From contig NZ_NPGA01000008.1 in assembly GCF_002259485.1 (NCBI RefSeq), forward strand, positions 278,686-342,685: a DNA stretch of 64,000 bases, in the 5' to 3' direction. Positions 61,918 through 64,000 of this stretch are shown here, one piece after another (the stretch's first letter is position 1; each line of letters opens with the position of its first letter). Under the pieces are notes generated by a model. That model did no database searches. It had not been told where the DNA came from and saw only the letters and a program-made list of their open reading frames with translations. The stretch comes from Rhodococcus sp. 14-1411-2a. Lineage in GTDB: Bacteria > Actinomycetota > Actinomycetes > Mycobacteriales > Mycobacteriaceae. The translations under genes and the position numbers were made by a program.

Positions 61918-62702
61918 ACACGGCCTCTTCAACCACGCACTCGACGTTGACGGGGTCACTGAAACAGCTGTTGGTCCGAGGCATTCTCGCCGGCTTCGTC
62001 GCCGGCATTCTCGCCGGCGGCGTCGCGTACATTACCGGCGAACACCACATCGATGCGGCGATCGCTATCGAAGAATCCCACGCAACCACGGCCGATGATC
62101 ACAACGACACCGGCGCTCCCGCAGGCCACCACCACAACGACACCCCACTGGTCCCCCGAGACGGCCAGCGCGCAGGATTGTTCCTCGCCACCGCCCTGTC
62201 GGGTGCCGCGCTGGGCGCGATCTACGCATGTGTACTCACTGCAGTGCGAACCCGTTCCGGCTTGTCCGCCGCCGCTCTGATTGCCGCTGTCGGTACTGCG
62301 GGGTGGTTCTCCGTCGCTGCCGTTCCCTTCTTCGAATATCCTGCCAATCCACCCGCTGTAGGAGACCCGGACACCATCGATCAACGGACCATCCTGTGGT
62401 TCGCGATGGTGCTGTTGGGACTCCTTGCTATCGCCGCCTTCGTGTTCGTCCGCCACGTCGTTGCCACCCGAATCGCCTCGCAGGTACTACCCACCGTGGC
62501 AGCCGCAGTGGCCCTCATCGTCGTCATTGTCACCGGCTACGCACTGGCACCTGCCATCGACGAGGTCCCATCCGACTTCCCCGCCTCACTGTTGTGGCAA
62601 TTCCGAATATCCTCGTTGGCAACACAATTGACACTGTGGTCCGCATTGATGGCGGTATTCGCTCTGCTGACCGAACGAGCCTCGCGACGAGCAATTTCCT
62701 AA
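61908..62702 (+). CDS. cbtA: CbtA-type cobalt transporter subunit
   Basis: 264-residue membrane protein with about five hydrophobic segments. Seen: LVRGILAGFVAGILAGGVAY near residue 25, a His-rich loop AGHHHNDTPL near residue 70, SGAALGAIYACV, and the family stretch VPFFEYPANPPAVGDPDTI, then QRTILWFAMVLLGLLAI. ATG at 61908 lies inside the cbtB gene. Provides Co2+ for the nitrile hydratase encoded 500 bp upstream; coupling to that operon is inference. Confidence 0.92.
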   Translation: MPLNTASSTTHSTLTGSLKQLLVRGILAGFVAGILAGGVAYITGEHHIDAAIAIEESHATTADDHNDTGAPAGHHHNDTPLVPRDGQRAGLFLATALSGAALGAIYACVLTAVRTRSGLSAAALIAAVGTAGWFSVAAVPFFEYPANPPAVGDPDTIDQRTILWFAMVLLGLLAIAAFVFVRHVVATRIASQVLPTVAAAVALIVVIVTGYALAPAIDEVPSDFPASLLWQFRISSLATQLTLWSALMAVFALLTERASRRAIS

Positions 62703-62734
62703 GTCAGTCCAATCTATTTCCAGGAGAGAACACA

Positions 62735-63217
62735 ATGAGTGAACAAGACAGTCTTTACTACCGCTTGGGCGGTCTCGAATCGGTCAAATTCCTGGCACGC
62801 ATCCTGGTCACACGCGCGATGCTGAATCCTACGATCGGCCACATCTGGAACCACAAGACCGAAGCCGAGGTGCAGGAGGAGATCAGCGGCTTCGTCGAAT
62901 TCCTGGGTATGCACTGGGGTGGGCCACACACCTACCACGGACCCGACATGGCGACCTCACACCGCGGAATGGGAATTACCGAGGAGTATTGGGACGCGCT
63001 ATTTGCCGATATTGTCACCCCCGCCTACGAGGAGTTCGGAATTCCTCGGAGAGAGGCGGAAGAGGTCGATGCGTTCCTGCGCTCGTTCAAGTCCGTGATT
63101 GTCAGCAGCCCAACGTTCAAGGAGGTGCTGACAGCAAATCCCGACATGGACGTCATGGAAGGCATGAAAAGTGTGGGCGTCATCTGGCCCGCGCGAGCCT
63201 CCGCTCAGTCTCAGTGA
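62735..63217 (+). CDS. Truncated haemoglobin (2/2 globin, trHbN-like)
   Basis: 160-residue haem protein of the truncated globin family. Seen: YYRLGG at the start, the GGPHTYHGPDM pattern and the proximal His76 in SHRGMGITEEYW, aligning with HQGRGIT of Mycobacterium HbN. The position of the distal B10 Tyr (FY in HbN) appears to be Leu20, so the usual oxygen/NO chemistry may differ. CAGGAGA precedes the ATG. It lies 32 bp after cbtA and upstream of a ferredoxin, so is part of the nitrile cluster, which is not usual. Could scavenge NO or oxygen, or act as a haem redox partner. Confidence 0.85.
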   Translation: MSEQDSLYYRLGGLESVKFLARILVTRAMLNPTIGHIWNHKTEAEVQEEISGFVEFLGMHWGGPHTYHGPDMATSHRGMGITEEYWDALFADIVTPAYEEFGIPRREAEEVDAFLRSFKSVIVSSPTFKEVLTANPDMDVMEGMKSVGVIWPARASAQSQ

Positions 63218-63373
63218 CACTCGCATGCAGCGATCTGAGCCCATCAGGCTCGAACGCGTCACTTTGCGGCATCGAACTGGATGCGCCACTCGGTGTCGAA
63301 GCAGTTCCCGTTTTCACGCCGATGAGCCGCAAGGTGCGAGGTCTTCCGCACCGGTCGGAGAGGAGCTTTCACT

Positions 63374-63574
63374 ATGCCTGACAGCTCGATGCACGTCACT
63401 GTGTCGAGGACGTGCATAGGTGCCGGCCTGTGCATCGCGGTCGCGCCGGAACACTTCGAGTTTCGACGCGGCCGCGCCCAGAAAACGGACCGCCCCCTCG
63501 ACAACGAGGCTGCCCGTAGCTCGATACTGGCAGCCCTGGAAGCCTGTCCAGCGGCAGCTATCACAGCAGTGTAG
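63374..63574 (+). CDS. Single-cluster ferredoxin (3Fe-4S/4Fe-4S, P450-associated type)
   Basis: 66-residue ferredoxin. Cys14 and Cys20 in CIGAGLC and a later CP pair at Cys58 (EACPAAAI) form the three-Cys pattern of the small actinobacterial ferredoxins that usually carry a [3Fe-4S] cluster and feed P450s. GAGGAG precedes the ATG. No P450 or ferredoxin reductase lies in the window; the nearest possible partner is the haem protein 156 bp upstream. It may transfer electrons to the truncated globin or to something beyond the right edge. Confidence 0.88.
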   Translation: MPDSSMHVTVSRTCIGAGLCIAVAPEHFEFRRGRAQKTDRPLDNEAARSSILAALEACPAAAITAV

Positions 63575-63576
63575 AT

Positions 63577-63897
63577 GTGAACGCCCCTGCCGACAGAACG
63601 TGGCTCGCCCACTGTCCCGGCCCGTTCTTGGTCGCTACTGTCGATTCACTGCCCACGGCGTCGATCGTTGCCATCAGATCAACCAGCACTGCCGTGGCCG
63701 GCGATTCGTCGGCGATGGAGCAATACCTCCACTGGCACGAGCTGATCAACGAACTGAACCAAACCCTGCCTCTGATCACCGAATGGGAACGGCCGTCGAG
63801 TCGGCCGCTTCTCACAACTGACGTTGGCCGCGCGGTTGACGAGTGCGATTCACCGCACAGTGCACGAAATCGCGCACCGTCGAGGTACCGGCACTAA
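63577..63897 (+). CDS. Hypothetical protein after the ferredoxin
   Basis: 106 codons from a GTG at 63577, 2 bp after the ferredoxin stop, which suggests translational coupling. Middle region YLHWHELINELNQTLPLITEW looks helical. No family recognised; the Arg/Ser-rich end looks less protein-like, so the C-terminal limit may be wrong. The final 100 bp of the window (63898-64000) shows no gene and ends in C-rich sequence. Confidence 0.5.
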   Translation: MNAPADRTWLAHCPGPFLVATVDSLPTASIVAIRSTSTAVAGDSSAMEQYLHWHELINELNQTLPLITEWERPSSRPLLTTDVGRAVDECDSPHSARNRAPSRYRH

Positions 63898-64000
63898 GTC
63901 ACCAGCTTTCCGTTCACTTTCCGAACAAATCTGTCGGTTCTAATCCAGTCAGCGGGTCGTTGCCGGACGATGAGCACTGCCCCCCCCCGCCCCAACCACC

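Overview
This is a 64 kb window of high-GC actinobacterial DNA. The gene content points to a Rhodococcus-like or related mycolic-acid actinobacterium: a cobalt-type nitrile hydratase/amidase cluster, a deazaflavin (F420)-dependent nitroreductase-family protein, a DUF3556-type membrane protein, PucR, HxlR and GntR regulators, and many acyl-CoA enzymes. The genus is an inference from gene content, not a measurement. It looks like an accessory catabolic region. No rRNA, tRNA, CRISPR array, transposase or phage structural gene was recognised.

Layout. 1-9.9 kb: two carbohydrate-type ABC import systems. The first is cut by the left edge and sits opposite a LacI regulator with three matching operators. 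The second is a substrate-binding protein/ATPase/permease/SDR operon, followed by an XRE-cupin regulator, a sugar-isomerase-like TIM barrel and an NTF2-like protein. 10.5-16.5 kb: a hydroxy- or oxo-acid module (PrpF-like isomerase, GntP permease, UspA, RraA-type aldolase, isopropylmalate-dehydrogenase-like enzyme, GntR regulator). 17.2-22.2 kb: an acyl-CoA ligase, a NarL-type two-component pair and a beta-lactamase-fold hydrolase. 22.4-26 kb: a decaying operon of M20 peptidase, LigB-type extradiol dioxygenase and C-C hydrolase-like protein. All three genes are frameshifted and the operon is fused at its 5' end to a truncated MFS transporter. 26-43.7 kb: lipid/acyl-CoA style catabolism with two PucR regulators, an HxlR regulator, the hydrolase/SDR/acyl-CoA dehydrogenase/ligase operon, and a two-gene DUF3556/CrtI-like operon. 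43.9-55.3 kb: drug-type MFS and HxlR, thioesterase and HxlR, SDR and Rrf2, aldo/keto reductase, GGDEF protein, several pseudogenes and small unknown genes. 55.9-63.9 kb: the nitrile cluster.

The nitrile cluster is the most coherent system. An ArsR repressor is followed by an unusual SRPBCC-AmiC-like fusion sensor. Then come the amidase, the nitrile hydratase beta and alpha subunits, a beta-like metallochaperone, the cobalt transporter pair CbtB/CbtA, a truncated haemoglobin, a single-cluster ferredoxin and a short unknown protein. Nitriles would be hydrated to amides and the amides hydrolysed to acids, with cobalt supplied by CbtAB. The haem and iron-sulfur tail has no obvious place in that chemistry and is the part most worth following up.

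Degenerate genes are frequent (22.5-25.1, 39.5, 44, 51.3-51.9 and 53.4 kb), which suggests gene turnover. Several breaks lie in homopolymer runs, so sequencing error must be excluded first.
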